From: Gammaproteobacteria bacterium
Lineage (GTDB): Bacteria; Pseudomonadota; Gammaproteobacteria; Steroidobacterales; XN24
Length of the DNA stretch: 64,000 bases
Assembly: GCA_024640085.1 (NCBI GenBank)
Contig: JAHEFR010000012.1
Coordinates: forward strand, 1 to 64,000
Reading direction: 5' to 3'
In this document: piece after piece, positions 48,014-56,409 of the stretch
Layout: every line of letters starts with the position of its first letter
Numbering within the stretch: the stretch's first letter is position 1
Made by a program: the position numbers and the translations under genes
Notes under the pieces: generated by a model
What the model was told of the DNA's origin: nothing
What the model saw: only the letters and a program-made list of their open reading frames with translations
Database searches by the model: none

Positions 48014-49071
48014 CGGATTTTCCCCTCCAGGGCCTCGATGAAGACGGCCTTCAGGGTTTCGTCTTCTTTCAGGAATGCGTCGTGTCCAAACACGGAGTCG
48101 ACCTCCACCAGCCTGCAGTGGCTGCGCAGACGGCGCGCCAGGTCCCGCATCTGCACCAGCGGCACAAGCTGGTCCTGGCGGACGGCCACCAGTGTGGTCG
48201 GGGTCACGACCTGGTTCGGGTCCACGTCCTGGAGATCGATGGACTCCGACAGGCACAGATAGGACTCGGGCACGATGCGCCTGACGAATTCCGCGCCCCT
48301 GGCATCCAGGTAGTCGTCCACCGGGAAACGGTAGAAACCGTCGTCCGCCGTCGGCGGACCCGCGAACCGGGCGTCGAATTCCTCCGGCGACCGGTAGGTG
48401 GTCATGGCAAGCGCCCGGGATAGCGCCAGCGCGTCCTCGGCGGCGCCCGTAGAGAGACCGAGACGGACGATCTGCCGCTGGATGCTCCGCCATGCCGTGG
48501 CCAGCGCGTGAGCCCGATGAGCCGCGCTGACCACCACCAGCCGATCCAGCCTGTCCGGGTGGGCGGCGGCGAAGGCAAGGGCCACCATGCCGCCGTAGGA
48601 GGCGCCCACGAAGCCATGGAGGCAGCTCACGCCGAGCTGGCCGAGGACCCACACCAGCGCCGCAGCCTGATCGTCCGGCGCGACGGCCGGGAAGGTTTTG
48701 CCGTGGAAAGACCCGGGCGCCGGACCGGAACTGCCCCCGCTGCCGCCGAGCCAGTCAAAGCTCAGTACGCGGTACTTGCGGGTGTCGATCCCCTTGCCGG
48801 GGCCCACCAGCGCGGACCACCAGCCCTCGCCGTCGTGGGAGGTGGTCACCTTTCGGTTGGCTGAAATGCCGCCGAGTACCGCGACAACCGGTCCGCGCGG
48901 CGGTCCCGCCAGGCGCCAGGCGATCTGGACGCCTTCCAGGCGACCGCCGTGCATGAGATCCAGCCGAGGGATGCGGCACATACCGTCGACCACCTGCGTC
49001 GTGAAGTCGGGACGCGGGTCAGACGTGACGAACGGCTGTTCCGCTCGTGCTGCCTCGGTGGTGGTGCTCAT
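48010..49071 (-). CDS. metX: Homoserine O-acyltransferase (MetX, probably succinyltransferase type)
   Basis: 353 residues from ATG 49071 (AGGAGG nine bases upstream); an in-frame ATG at 49104 also has a good site (AGAAGGA) and would add MSELETRRTLK. An alpha/beta-hydrolase fold: VAVLGGISANRKVTT, YRVLSFDWLGGSGGSSGPAP, and GFVGASYGGMVALAFAAAHP with the nucleophile Ser; then VVSAAHRAHALATAWRSIQR, VAVRQDQLVPLVQMRDLARR with the Asp, and VDSVFGHDAFLKEDE with the His. The short form and partners match the MetX homoserine succinyltransferases of Xanthomonadales-like bacteria; acetyl-CoA use cannot be excluded. Control is by the SAM-I riboswitch upstream. Confidence 0.9.
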   Translation of the reverse strand: MSTTTEAARAEQPFVTSDPRPDFTTQVVDGMCRIPRLDLMHGGRLEGVQIAWRLAGPPRGPVVAVLGGISANRKVTTSHDGEGWWSALVGPGKGIDTRKYRVLSFDWLGGSGGSSGPAPGSFHGKTFPAVAPDDQAAALVWVLGQLGVSCLHGFVGASYGGMVALAFAAAHPDRLDRLVVVSAAHRAHALATAWRSIQRQIVRLGLSTGAAEDALALSRALAMTTYRSPEEFDARFAGPPTADDGFYRFPVDDYLDARGAEFVRRIVPESYLCLSESIDLQDVDPNQVVTPTTLVAVRQDQLVPLVQMRDLARRLRSHCRLVEVDSVFGHDAFLKEDETLKAVFIEALEGKIR

Positions 49072-49138
49072 TTTCAGGGTCCTCCTGGTTTCCAATTCGC
49101 TCATCGGAAATCCTTCTGGAGAACCCCGCGTCGGGGGG

Positions 49139-49177
49139 GTTGCCGTGTCCTGCGCCTTTCGGGCGTCACACGACAAC
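49139..49177 (-). promoter_or_regulatory. Hairpin downstream of the SAM aptamer (expression-platform candidate)
   Basis: On the minus strand the arms GTTGTCGTGT and ACACGGCAAC (49168-49177 and 49139-49148) form ten pairs including one G-U, with an inner GCC-CGAAA-GGC hairpin. The arm shares its first two bases with the 3' strand of aptamer helix P1, so the two may compete. No U-run follows; a small GC hairpin (49124-49136) comes next, then the metX ribosome-binding sites. Confidence 0.5.
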
Positions 49178-49296
49178 TCATCTCCCGGCAGACAGGCGAG
49201 CCTTCTGCCGCAGGATTTGGCACCGTCACGGGGTGGTTAGCTCCCGCTGGTTGCCCCGGCATCAAAGGGCCTGTCCCTCCGCCGGTCTCGATGAGT
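49176..49296 (-). ncRNA. SAM-I (S-box) riboswitch aptamer upstream of metX-metB
   Basis: On the minus strand, helix P1 pairs ACTCATC with GATGAGT (49290-49296 with 49176-49182). Between them the invariant S-box core appears in order: GGCGGAGGGACAGGCCC, TTTGATGCCGGGGCAACC and GGTGCCAAATCCTGC, followed by a fourth helix. These match the SAM-I consensus closely. SAM binding should switch off the methionine genes downstream. Confidence 0.95.
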
Positions 49297-49303
49297 GTCC
49301 TTA

Positions 49304-49333
49304 ACTTTACGCATTCGCCGCCCGCCGGGTCAA
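49304..49333 (-). promoter_or_regulatory. Promoter of the riboswitch-metX-metB transcript
   Basis: -35 TTGACC (49333-49328), 18-bp spacer, -10 TAAAGT (49309-49304). A start site seven or eight bases on would be at about 49296, exactly the first base of aptamer helix P1. Confidence 0.8.
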
Positions 49334-49365
49334 GCACAGGCTGTGCCCCTGCCGGCGACAAACGA

Positions 49366-50457
49366 TCAGGCGATGGCCCGTCCCTGGCCCTCCCCTGCAA
49401 TCTCGTCCGCAACCGCCGCGGCGAAATCCGCGGTCGATGCGGAGATGTGGTCCGCGCTCGCCGCCAGATCGGCCGTGCGCAGGCCGCGCCTCAACGTGGT
49501 GTACACGGCTGTCTCCACCGCCTCGGCCTCCCGCGCCAGTCCCAGGGAATGCCTGAGGAGAAGGGCGCCGCTGAGGATCGCCCCGCAGGGATTGGCCAGA
49601 CCGCGGCCGGCCAGGTCCGGCGCCGACCCGTGGATGGGTTCGTAGAGTCCCGGCCCGCTTTCCGCCAATGACGCCGACGGCAGCAGGCCGATCGAGCCGG
49701 CCAGCACCGAGGCCTCGTCGGTCAGGATGTCGCCGAACATGTTCTCGGTAACCACCACGTCGTAGCCCCGCGGGTTCTGCAGAAGCTGCATGGCCGCTGC
49801 ATCGACCAGGGCGTGTTCCATGTGCACGCCCGGGAATTCTTCCGCCGCGATACGGGTGGCCACGTCCCGCCACAGCCGCGACGTCTCGAGGACATTGGCC
49901 TTGTCTACCGAGGTCACGCGTCCGCGCCGCTCCCGGGCCAGCCGGCAGGCCAGGCGCACCACCCGGGCCACCTCGTCCTCGGTATAGGTGCAGACATCGG
50001 TCGCAACGCCGTTCTCGCGGCGTTTCTCGCCGAAGTAGATGCCACCGGTCAGTTCACGGACAAAGCAGATGTCCACCCCTTCGATGATCTCCGGTTTCAG
50101 GGGCGAAGCCGACGCCACGCTGCGGTGGACGGTGACCGGCCGCAGGTTCGCAAAGACCTTCATCTCCCGCCGCAGCTTCAGCAGGCCCTGCTCGGGCCGC
50201 ACCGCGGCTTTCGGGTCGGACCACTTCGGGCCGCCCACAGCACCGAGGAACACCGCGTCGGCGGCGAGGCACGCGCGCACGGTGGCGGCGGGAAGCGGAT
50301 CGCCGAAATCGTCGATGGCCGCGCCACCGACAGGGTATTCGGAGAATTCGAATTCATGACGGAATGTGCCCGCCACGGCCTCCAGAACGTCGGCAGCGGC
50401 CCGGGTGACCTCGGGTCCGATGCCGTCTCCCGGCAGCAGCGCGATTACGGCCTCCAC
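49366..50457 (-). CDS. leuB: 3-isopropylmalate dehydrogenase
   Basis: 363 residues from a GTG start that overlaps the end of leuD by 13 bp. Signatures: [40 protein letters not shown], and [57 protein letters not shown]; and [20 protein letters not shown] with the metal-binding Asp. [11 protein letters not shown] and [20 protein letters not shown] complete it. It oxidatively decarboxylates 3-isopropylmalate in leucine synthesis. It is the last gene of the branched-chain operon; the riboswitch promoter of the metX unit follows at once. Confidence 0.97.
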   Translation of the reverse strand: MEAVIALLPGDGIGPEVTRAAADVLEAVAGTFRHEFEFSEYPVGGAAIDDFGDPLPAATVRACLAADAVFLGAVGGPKWSDPKAAVRPEQGLLKLRREMKVFANLRPVTVHRSVASASPLKPEIIEGVDICFVRELTGGIYFGEKRRENGVATDVCTYTEDEVARVVRLACRLARERRGRVTSVDKANVLETSRLWRDVATRIAAEEFPGVHMEHALVDAAAMQLLQNPRGYDVVVTENMFGDILTDEASVLAGSIGLLPSASLAESGPGLYEPIHGSAPDLAGRGLANPCGAILSGALLLRHSLGLAREAEAVETAVYTTLRRGLRTADLAASADHISASTADFAAAVADEIAGEGQGRAIA

Positions 50458-51029
50458 GCCCGCTCCCCCTCGTAGTGCCGGATCTCCGGCTCCTTGCTCA
50501 GGAGGTAGCCGAGTGGATCGACCCCCTCCAGCAAACAGAAGCGGGCGAACGGCTCGATTTCGAATTCCGCGTGAGCGCCATCGGGCAACGTCACGGTGCC
50601 GCGACGGAGGTCAATCTCCACCTCGGTTCCGGGGGAGGCCAGCAGTTTCTTGTGGAAGTCGTCGTCCACCACCACCGGCAGCAGACCATTGCGCAAGGCG
50701 TTGGTGCGGAAGATGTCGGCGATCCCGGTGCTGATGACGGCCCGCACACCGAAGTCGAGCAACGCCCAGGGCGCGTGTTCCCGCGATGAACCGCAGGCAA
50801 AATTGTGACCAGCCACCAGCACCTGGCAACCGGCGGCCTCGGCCGTGTTGAAGACGAAGTCGGCGCGGGGCTGACCGTGGGCGTCGAAACGATGATCAGC
50901 GAACAGATGGGCGCCGAGACCGTCGCGGCTGGTGGTGGTCAGGAACCTGGCCGGAATGATCTGGTCCGTGTCCACATTGGCCTGGGCCAGCACCACGGTA
51001 CGGGAACGGATGATCTCGATGGCTTCCAT
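50445..51029 (-). CDS. leuD: 3-isopropylmalate dehydratase small subunit
   Basis: 194 residues, aconitase swivel domain: [80 protein letters not shown]. Catalytic Ser-Ser-Arg is in GSSREHA. Its ATG shares one base with the leuC stop codon (TGATG), so the two subunits are translationally coupled. It works with LeuC to isomerise 2- to 3-isopropylmalate. Confidence 0.97.
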   Translation of the reverse strand: MEAIEIIRSRTVVLAQANVDTDQIIPARFLTTTSRDGLGAHLFADHRFDAHGQPRADFVFNTAEAAGCQVLVAGHNFACGSSREHAPWALLDFGVRAVISTGIADIFRTNALRNGLLPVVVDDDFHKKLLASPGTEVEIDLRRGTVTLPDGAHAEFEIEPFARFCLLEGVDPLGYLLSKEPEIRHYEGERAWRP

Positions 51030-52471
51030 CAGGCGATCCGTCTCTTCTGGTCGAGAAACGACCTAGGGTCGGCCACGGCCCCGGCCACCGCCGAGGCGGC
51101 AGCCGTCAGCGGACTAGCGAGGATGGTGCGGGCGCCGGAACCCTGCCGGCCCTCGAAATTGCGGTTGCTTGTGCTGACGACGGTCTGACCGCCGCCGGCC
51201 CGATCGCCGTTCATGGCGATACACATGGAACAGCCGGACTCGTGCCATTCGGCGCCGGCTTCGAGGAATACCCGGTCCAGCCCCTCGGACTCCGCGCGAC
51301 GCTTGGTCTCCTGGGAACCCGGCACCACCAGCGCTCGCACCCCCTTCGCGACCTTGCGTCCTGTCAGGATGGACGCGGCCTGCCGCAGGTCCGACAGCCG
51401 GGAGTTGGTGCACGAGCCGATGAAGACGACGTCGACCCGCCGTCCCTCGATCGGCTCCCCTGGCGCAAACCCCATGTACTCGAGGGCGGCCTGGCCGGCG
51501 GACTCGGGGACCCGGCCGGTGACCGGCGCGACCATGCCGGGATCGGTCCCCCAGGTCACCTGGGGTGCCAGGTCTGATACGTCCATGCTCACCTGGGCGT
51601 CGAAGGTCGCGCCAGGATCGCCCTTGAGATGCCGCCATCGCTCGATCGCCGCCTCCCACTCCTCGCCCTTTGGCGCCATCGGGCGGCCGGCCAGGTAGTC
51701 GAAGGTCACTTCATCGGGGGCCACCATGCCGGCCCGGGCGCCGGCCTCGATGGCCATGTTGCACAGAGTCATTCGGGCATCCATGGACATGGCCCGGACG
51801 GCCTCGCCCCGGAACTCGATCACATGCCCGGTGCCGCCGTCCACGCCGATCCGACCGATCATCGCCAGGACGGCGTCCTTTGCGGTGACGCCCTCCGGCA
51901 GCCGGCCCCGCATCTCCACTGCGAGCGTCTTCGGCCGCCGTTGCAGCAGGCACTGGGTCGCCAGCACGTGGGCCACCTCGGTGGTGCCGATGCCAAAGGC
52001 CAGAGCGCCGAACGCGCCGTGGGTCGTCGTGTGGCTGTCGCCGCAGACCACCGTCATGCCCGGTTGCGTCGCACCGAGTTCGGGACCGATGACGTGGACG
52101 ATGCCGCGCCGGGAGTGATTGATCCCCAGCAGCCGTATGCCGCTCCTGCCGCAGTTCGCGTCCAGCTTGCGGATCTGGTTGCGTGGGGCCACGTCCATGT
52201 CGGCCAGCCGGATCTGCCAACTGGCGGGCGAGGTCGGCACGGAATGATCCACCGTGGCCAGGCAGCGCTCCGGGCAACGCACAGGCAGTTGACGCTGCCT
52301 GAGAAGATCAAACGCCTGGGGCGAGGTGACCTCGTGGATCAGGTGCAGGTCCACGTAGAGGACGGCCGGGACCATGTTCGTCTCCGGCACCACCACATGG
52401 CGGTCCCAGATCTTGTCGAACAGGGTCCTCGGCCCGCCCGTCTCGGACTGGCGCTGATCGGTCGCCGTCAT
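51029..52471 (-). CDS. leuC: 3-isopropylmalate dehydratase large subunit
   Basis: 480 residues from ATG 52471. The [4Fe-4S] Cys are seen in [20 protein letters not shown] and [20 protein letters not shown]. Other aconitase-family blocks: [40 protein letters not shown] in the variant [20 protein letters not shown], and [20 protein letters not shown]. The start overlaps the ilvE stop by four bases (ATGA). The cluster makes it a likely oxygen-sensitive step of leucine synthesis. Confidence 0.97.
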   Translation of the reverse strand: MTATDQRQSETGGPRTLFDKIWDRHVVVPETNMVPAVLYVDLHLIHEVTSPQAFDLLRQRQLPVRCPERCLATVDHSVPTSPASWQIRLADMDVAPRNQIRKLDANCGRSGIRLLGINHSRRGIVHVIGPELGATQPGMTVVCGDSHTTTHGAFGALAFGIGTTEVAHVLATQCLLQRRPKTLAVEMRGRLPEGVTAKDAVLAMIGRIGVDGGTGHVIEFRGEAVRAMSMDARMTLCNMAIEAGARAGMVAPDEVTFDYLAGRPMAPKGEEWEAAIERWRHLKGDPGATFDAQVSMDVSDLAPQVTWGTDPGMVAPVTGRVPESAGQAALEYMGFAPGEPIEGRRVDVVFIGSCTNSRLSDLRQAASILTGRKVAKGVRALVVPGSQETKRRAESEGLDRVFLEAGAEWHESGCSMCIAMNGDRAGGGQTVVSTSNRNFEGRQGSGARTILASPLTAAASAVAGAVADPRSFLDQKRRIA

Positions 52472-53424
52472 ATGGCCACCGAGGGCCGCATCGCTGGCGC
52501 CAGCGGCTCGAGCCAGCCGCGCGTATCGGCGGTCTTGCCGTTGAAGAGACCGAAGAACGCCTCCTGCAGCTGCCCGGTGATAGGTCCGCGGGCGCCCTCG
52601 CCAATCTGGATCCGGTCCACGGAACGCACCGGCGTGACTTCGGCGGCGGTGCCGGTGAAGAAGATCTCGTCGGCGAAATAGAGCATCTCCCGCGGCATCG
52701 GCTGCTCGACGACCTCCAGGCCCATGTCCCGGGCCAGGCACATCACCGTGTCGCGGGTAATTCCGGCCAGGATGGATGAGGCTGCCGGCGGCGTCATCAG
52801 GCGGCCTTCCTTGACCAGGAAAAGGTTCTCTCCCGCGCCCTCGCCCACCATGCCATCGGTGGTCAACCCGATACCTTCGGCGTATCCATTGCGTTTTGCC
52901 TCCATGCTGATGAGCTGGCTCGACAGATAGCCGCCCGCCGCCTTGGCGCCCGCGGGGATGGTGTTGGGCGCCACCCGCTGCCAGGAGGAGACGCATACGT
53001 CTACGCCGTTCTTCAGCCCGTCCTCTCCGAGATAGGCGCCCCACTTGAATGCGGCCACCGCCACGTCGACGGGAGAATCCGCGGGCGCCGTGAGCCCGAG
53101 CCCGGCCATGCCCCGGAACGCCAGGGGACGGATATAGGCGCCGCCATCCAGGCCGTTCTGGGAAACCACCTGCTTGGAGGCCTGCTCCAGTTCGTTCTGA
53201 CTGAACGGGATCGCAATCCGGTACAGCCGGGCCGAGTTGTACATGCGCGTCATGTGGTCACGGAGGCGGAAGGCCCGGGGTCCCGAGGGCGTGGCATAGA
53301 CGCGGATACCTTCGAACACGGAGGAGCCGTAATGCAGCGCGTGGGTCAGTACGTGGACGGTGGCCTGTTCCCAGGGGACCATTTTGCCGTTGAACCAGAT
53401 GACGCCTTTGGACTCGTTAGCCAA
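52468..53424 (-). CDS. ilvE: Branched-chain amino-acid aminotransferase
   Basis: 318 residues from a TTG start at 53424; ACGGAGG lies about eight bases upstream, there is no other start for the conserved N-terminus ([20 protein letters not shown]), and this rare start may lower its yield. Fold-type IV PLP enzyme: [60 protein letters not shown] with the PLP Lys (EAKRNG), [20 protein letters not shown], and [20 protein letters not shown]. It does the final step for Val, Leu and Ile. Confidence 0.96.
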   Translation of the reverse strand: MANESKGVIWFNGKMVPWEQATVHVLTHALHYGSSVFEGIRVYATPSGPRAFRLRDHMTRMYNSARLYRIAIPFSQNELEQASKQVVSQNGLDGGAYIRPLAFRGMAGLGLTAPADSPVDVAVAAFKWGAYLGEDGLKNGVDVCVSSWQRVAPNTIPAGAKAAGGYLSSQLISMEAKRNGYAEGIGLTTDGMVGEGAGENLFLVKEGRLMTPPAASSILAGITRDTVMCLARDMGLEVVEQPMPREMLYFADEIFFTGTAAEVTPVRSVDRIQIGEGARGPITGQLQEAFFGLFNGKTADTRGWLEPLAPAMRPSVAI

Positions 53425-53454
53425 GAGAAAACCTCCGTTTCAGTTCCAATTTAT

Positions 53455-55044
53455 TCAGACCGGGCCGGCCACCGCCAGGCTGGGTTGCTCGGGCGCCGGT
53501 GTCTGTCGGTGACGATTCTCGCAGATGCGGTTGATCGCCTGCAGGAATGCCAGGCCGCTGGCCTCGACGATGTCGGTGTCAAATCCCTTGCCAAGGAACG
53601 TCCGGCCGTCGCTTTCCACGCTGACCACCGCCTCGCCCTGGGCGTCGCCGCCAACGGTGACATTGCGGATGTCGAAATTCCTGAGCTTCACCTTGACGCC
53701 GGTCGCCTTCTCGATGGCCCGGAACGCGGCGGCCACCGGCCCGTCGCCATCGGCCGACTCCCGCCGCGAAGTCCCGTCCGAGTGGATCAACTCGACGTCG
53801 GCTGACGGGGTTATCCCCTTGCCCGAGCGGATCTGCATCGACGCCAGGCGCCAGGGTCCGGACTCGGCGCCGTCGGTACGCAGGACGATGGCCTCGATAT
53901 CGGCGTCAAAGACCTCCTTCTTGCGATCGGCCAGTTGTTTGAAAGCGATGAATGCCCGGTCCAGCTCAGCCTCGTCCAGGTCCAGCCCCAGGGCCGTGAC
54001 CCGGTCCCGGAACGCGTGACGGCCGCTGTGCTTGCCAAGCACCAGACGACTGCTGCCCATGCCCACGTCCTCCGGCCGCATGATCTCGTAGGTAGACTGG
54101 TGGCGGAGCATGCCATGCTGATGGATCCCGGCCTCGTGAGCGAAGGCGTTGTCACCCACCACCGCCTTGTTGCGCGGCACATGGACCCCGGTGACCGCCG
54201 CCACCAGGCGGCTGGTCGGATACAAGCGGGTGGTGTCCACGGCGGTGGAAACCGCCAGCCGGTCGGCCCGGGTACGCACCGCCATCACGATTTCCTCGAG
54301 GGAGCAGTTGCCGGCCCGCTCGCCGATACCGTTGACGGTGCACTCGATCTGGCGCGCGCCCGAAGCCACCGCCGCCAGACTGTTGGCCACTGCCATGCCG
54401 AGATCGTCATGGCAGTGAACGCTGATGGTTGCCAGGTCGACATCCTGGACATTGGATTTCAGATAGCGGATCAGCTCGGCGAACTCCCACGGCACCGCAT
54501 AACCTACCGTATCCGGAATATTGACTGTCGTCGCGCCGGCCGCGATGACCGCGGACACGACCTCGGCGAGGAATGGCGGCTCGGTGCGCGCCGCGTCCTC
54601 TGCTGAGAACTCCACGTTCTGGCAAAAATCTCGCGCCATCTGCACACCGGACACCGCCCGCCGCAGTACCTCCTCCCGGGTGAGCCGCAGCTTGAACTTG
54701 CGGTGGATGGGGCTGGTGGCGATAAAGACATGGATGCGTGCCGATTCGGCTGGCGACAAGGCGTCCCATGCCCGGTGGATATCATGCTCGCCGCAACGCG
54801 CCAGGCCGCAGATGGTCGGGCCCTTCACCTCACGGGCGATGGTCCTGACCGACTCGAAGTCGCCGTCGGAGGCGGCGGGAAATCCGGCCTCGATCACGTC
54901 CACACCCAGGTCGGCCAGGGCCCGGGCCACCCTCAGCTTTTCCCTCAGGCTCATGCTGCATCCGGGCGCCTGCTCGCCGTCGCGCAGGGTGGTATCGAAG
55001 ATCACCAGCCGTTCGGCCGGTTCCAGCACCACCCGGTTAGCCAT
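53455..55044 (-). CDS. leuA: 2-isopropylmalate synthase
   Basis: 529 residues from ATG 55044, four bases after the ilvA stop; an in-frame ATG at 55059 overlaps ilvA and is an alternative. The catalytic TIM barrel shows FDTTLRDGEQAPGCSMSLRE, DVIEAGFPAASDGDFESVRT, ARTEPPFLAEVVSAVIAAGA and [20 protein letters not shown] with metal-binding His. The regulatory domain follows HEAGIHQHGMLRHQSTYEIM and ends in a LeuA-dimer-like region (GEAVVSVESDGRTFLGKGFD), the usual site for leucine feedback. It is the first committed step to leucine. Confidence 0.96.
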   Translation of the reverse strand: MANRVVLEPAERLVIFDTTLRDGEQAPGCSMSLREKLRVARALADLGVDVIEAGFPAASDGDFESVRTIAREVKGPTICGLARCGEHDIHRAWDALSPAESARIHVFIATSPIHRKFKLRLTREEVLRRAVSGVQMARDFCQNVEFSAEDAARTEPPFLAEVVSAVIAAGATTVNIPDTVGYAVPWEFAELIRYLKSNVQDVDLATISVHCHDDLGMAVANSLAAVASGARQIECTVNGIGERAGNCSLEEIVMAVRTRADRLAVSTAVDTTRLYPTSRLVAAVTGVHVPRNKAVVGDNAFAHEAGIHQHGMLRHQSTYEIMRPEDVGMGSSRLVLGKHSGRHAFRDRVTALGLDLDEAELDRAFIAFKQLADRKKEVFDADIEAIVLRTDGAESGPWRLASMQIRSGKGITPSADVELIHSDGTSRRESADGDGPVAAAFRAIEKATGVKVKLRNFDIRNVTVGGDAQGEAVVSVESDGRTFLGKGFDTDIVEASGLAFLQAINRICENRHRQTPAPEQPSLAVAGPV

Positions 55045-55048
55045 GGGA

Positions 55049-56140
55049 TCAATACCCATAGGACAACTCGCCGATCGGGAACATGGGCATGGCCTGGGGT
55101 ACGTGACGCGGCGCTGCCCCGGACAGTGCGTGTACCAGGGTTTCGGTGTCGATGTTGCCGCCGGTGAGCACCAGCCCGACACGCTTGCCGGCCAGTTCAC
55201 GCCGCATGGTCATGGCGGCGGCCAGCGGTGCGGCCGCGGCCCCTTCCGCCATGTGATGGATGGTGGATGCGTAGCAGCGGATGGCTTCCTGGATGGCTTC
55301 CTCGGAGACCAGCACCATGCCTTCCAGCAGGTCCCGCAGGACATTCAGCGTCGTGTCCACGGGCACCCGCACCGCCAGCCCGTCGGCGATGGTTTCGGTG
55401 ACGGCATGTGGCCGTTCCTCACCATTGTGCCAGGCGTGGTGCATGGCCGGCGCATTCTCGGCCTGCACCCCGTAGATCCTGGTGCGCGGGCTCAGGGCCT
55501 TGAACACGATGGACATGCCGGCGGCGATGCTGCCCCCGCCGACTGGCAGGAACAGGGCGTCCAGGTGACCGGCCTCGGCCAGCATCTCCAGGGCAATGGT
55601 GCCGACGCCGGCGATCAGGGCAGGTTCCCGGGCCGGATGGACCAGGCGGGCACCCTGGGACCGCGCGAACTGCTCCGCGGTCACCATTGCCGCGTCGAAA
55701 TCATGACCGGCCTCGATGACCTCGGCGCCCAGGGCCGCCATGGCAGCATTCTTGTGCGCATTGTTGCCACCCGGCACGAAGATCGTGCAGCGCACGCCGT
55801 GCATGGCGGCGGCCTTGGCCAGGGATTGACCGTGGTTGCCGCGGGTCGCGGTCACCAGGCCACGCGCCTTCTCCGCCTCGGACATCCCCGCCAGCAGGTT
55901 GAGCCCGCCGCGGATCTTGAACGAGCCGATGTCGTGGGTGTTCTCTAGTTTCACGAACACCTCACAGCCCACGCGCTGCCCCAGCAGCGGGTGGCTGACC
56001 AACGGGGTGGGCGGAAGGTGCTCCATGACGACACGGTGAGCCCGACGGACCTCGTCGAGACTCACCGGGAATACGCCTTCTACGTCGGCATCCGGATTCT
56101 CGTTACAGAGATCCGCGGTCTGGAAATCGGTGCTTAGCAT
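55049..56140 (-). CDS. ilvA: Threonine dehydratase (threonine ammonia-lyase), short form without regulatory domain
   Basis: 363 residues. PLP-fold II: PPTPLVSHPLLGQRVGCEVF, ENTHDIGSFKIRGGLNLLAG with the PLP Lys, TATRGNHGQSLAKAAAMHGV, LDALFLPVGGGSIAAGMSIV with the phosphate-binding glycines, and GLVLTGGNIDTETLVHALSG. Classical biosynthetic IlvA has about 500 residues with ACT-like regulatory repeats; these are absent, so isoleucine may not inhibit it. The short form resembles catabolic TdcB and is found in equivalent operons of Xanthomonas-like bacteria, where it feeds isoleucine. Its start overlaps the ilvM stop by seven bases. Confidence 0.9.
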   Translation of the reverse strand: MLSTDFQTADLCNENPDADVEGVFPVSLDEVRRAHRVVMEHLPPTPLVSHPLLGQRVGCEVFVKLENTHDIGSFKIRGGLNLLAGMSEAEKARGLVTATRGNHGQSLAKAAAMHGVRCTIFVPGGNNAHKNAAMAALGAEVIEAGHDFDAAMVTAEQFARSQGARLVHPAREPALIAGVGTIALEMLAEAGHLDALFLPVGGGSIAAGMSIVFKALSPRTRIYGVQAENAPAMHHAWHNGEERPHAVTETIADGLAVRVPVDTTLNVLRDLLEGMVLVSEEAIQEAIRCYASTIHHMAEGAAAAPLAAAMTMRRELAGKRVGLVLTGGNIDTETLVHALSGAAPRHVPQAMPMFPIGELSYGY

Positions 56141-56409
56141 GCCATGCTCTCCTCAAGGGCTACGGCTGGCTCTTCGGCCGGCATCAGGGTGACGGCGCGG
56201 ACGTCAAACAGTTTTTCGATCTGTCGCGCCAGTACATCCGCGGAACGCCCGGCGGAACGCACTTCGATAGTGAGTTCCATCTGCTGGGCGGCCGCGTCGG
56301 CCTCGGCATTAATCGACGTGACCGCAAATCCCCGGCGCTCGATCAGCCCCAGAGCGCGTATCAGGGCCCCCTCGACCCGCTGGATCGTCAGTTTCAGTGT
56401 GTGGTTCAT
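56134..56409 (-). CDS. ilvM: Acetolactate synthase small regulatory subunit (ACT domain)
   Basis: 91 residues from ATG 56409, whose bases overlap the ilvG stop (ATGA). A single ACT domain: LKLTIQRVEGALIRALGLIE, RRGFAVTSINAEADAAAQQM, ELTIEVRSAGRSADVLARQI, EKLFDVRAV. The length fits IlvM rather than the longer IlvH/IlvN. It would set activity and possibly valine inhibition of IlvG. Very tight packing with both neighbours suggests a fixed subunit ratio. Confidence 0.88.
   Translation of the reverse strand: MNHTLKLTIQRVEGALIRALGLIERRGFAVTSINAEADAAAQQMELTIEVRSAGRSADVLARQIEKLFDVRAVTLMPAEEPAVALEESMAC

Noticed and set aside
48014-48652. Possible N-terminal extension of metB into metX
   Set aside because: Reads an unused frame of metX; ATG 48013 has a ribosome-binding site and gives the standard length.
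49071-49104. MSELETRRTLK as a separate leader peptide before metX
   Set aside because: It is in frame with MetX and has no stop codon, so it is an alternative N-terminus rather than a leader. Control is better explained by the riboswitch.
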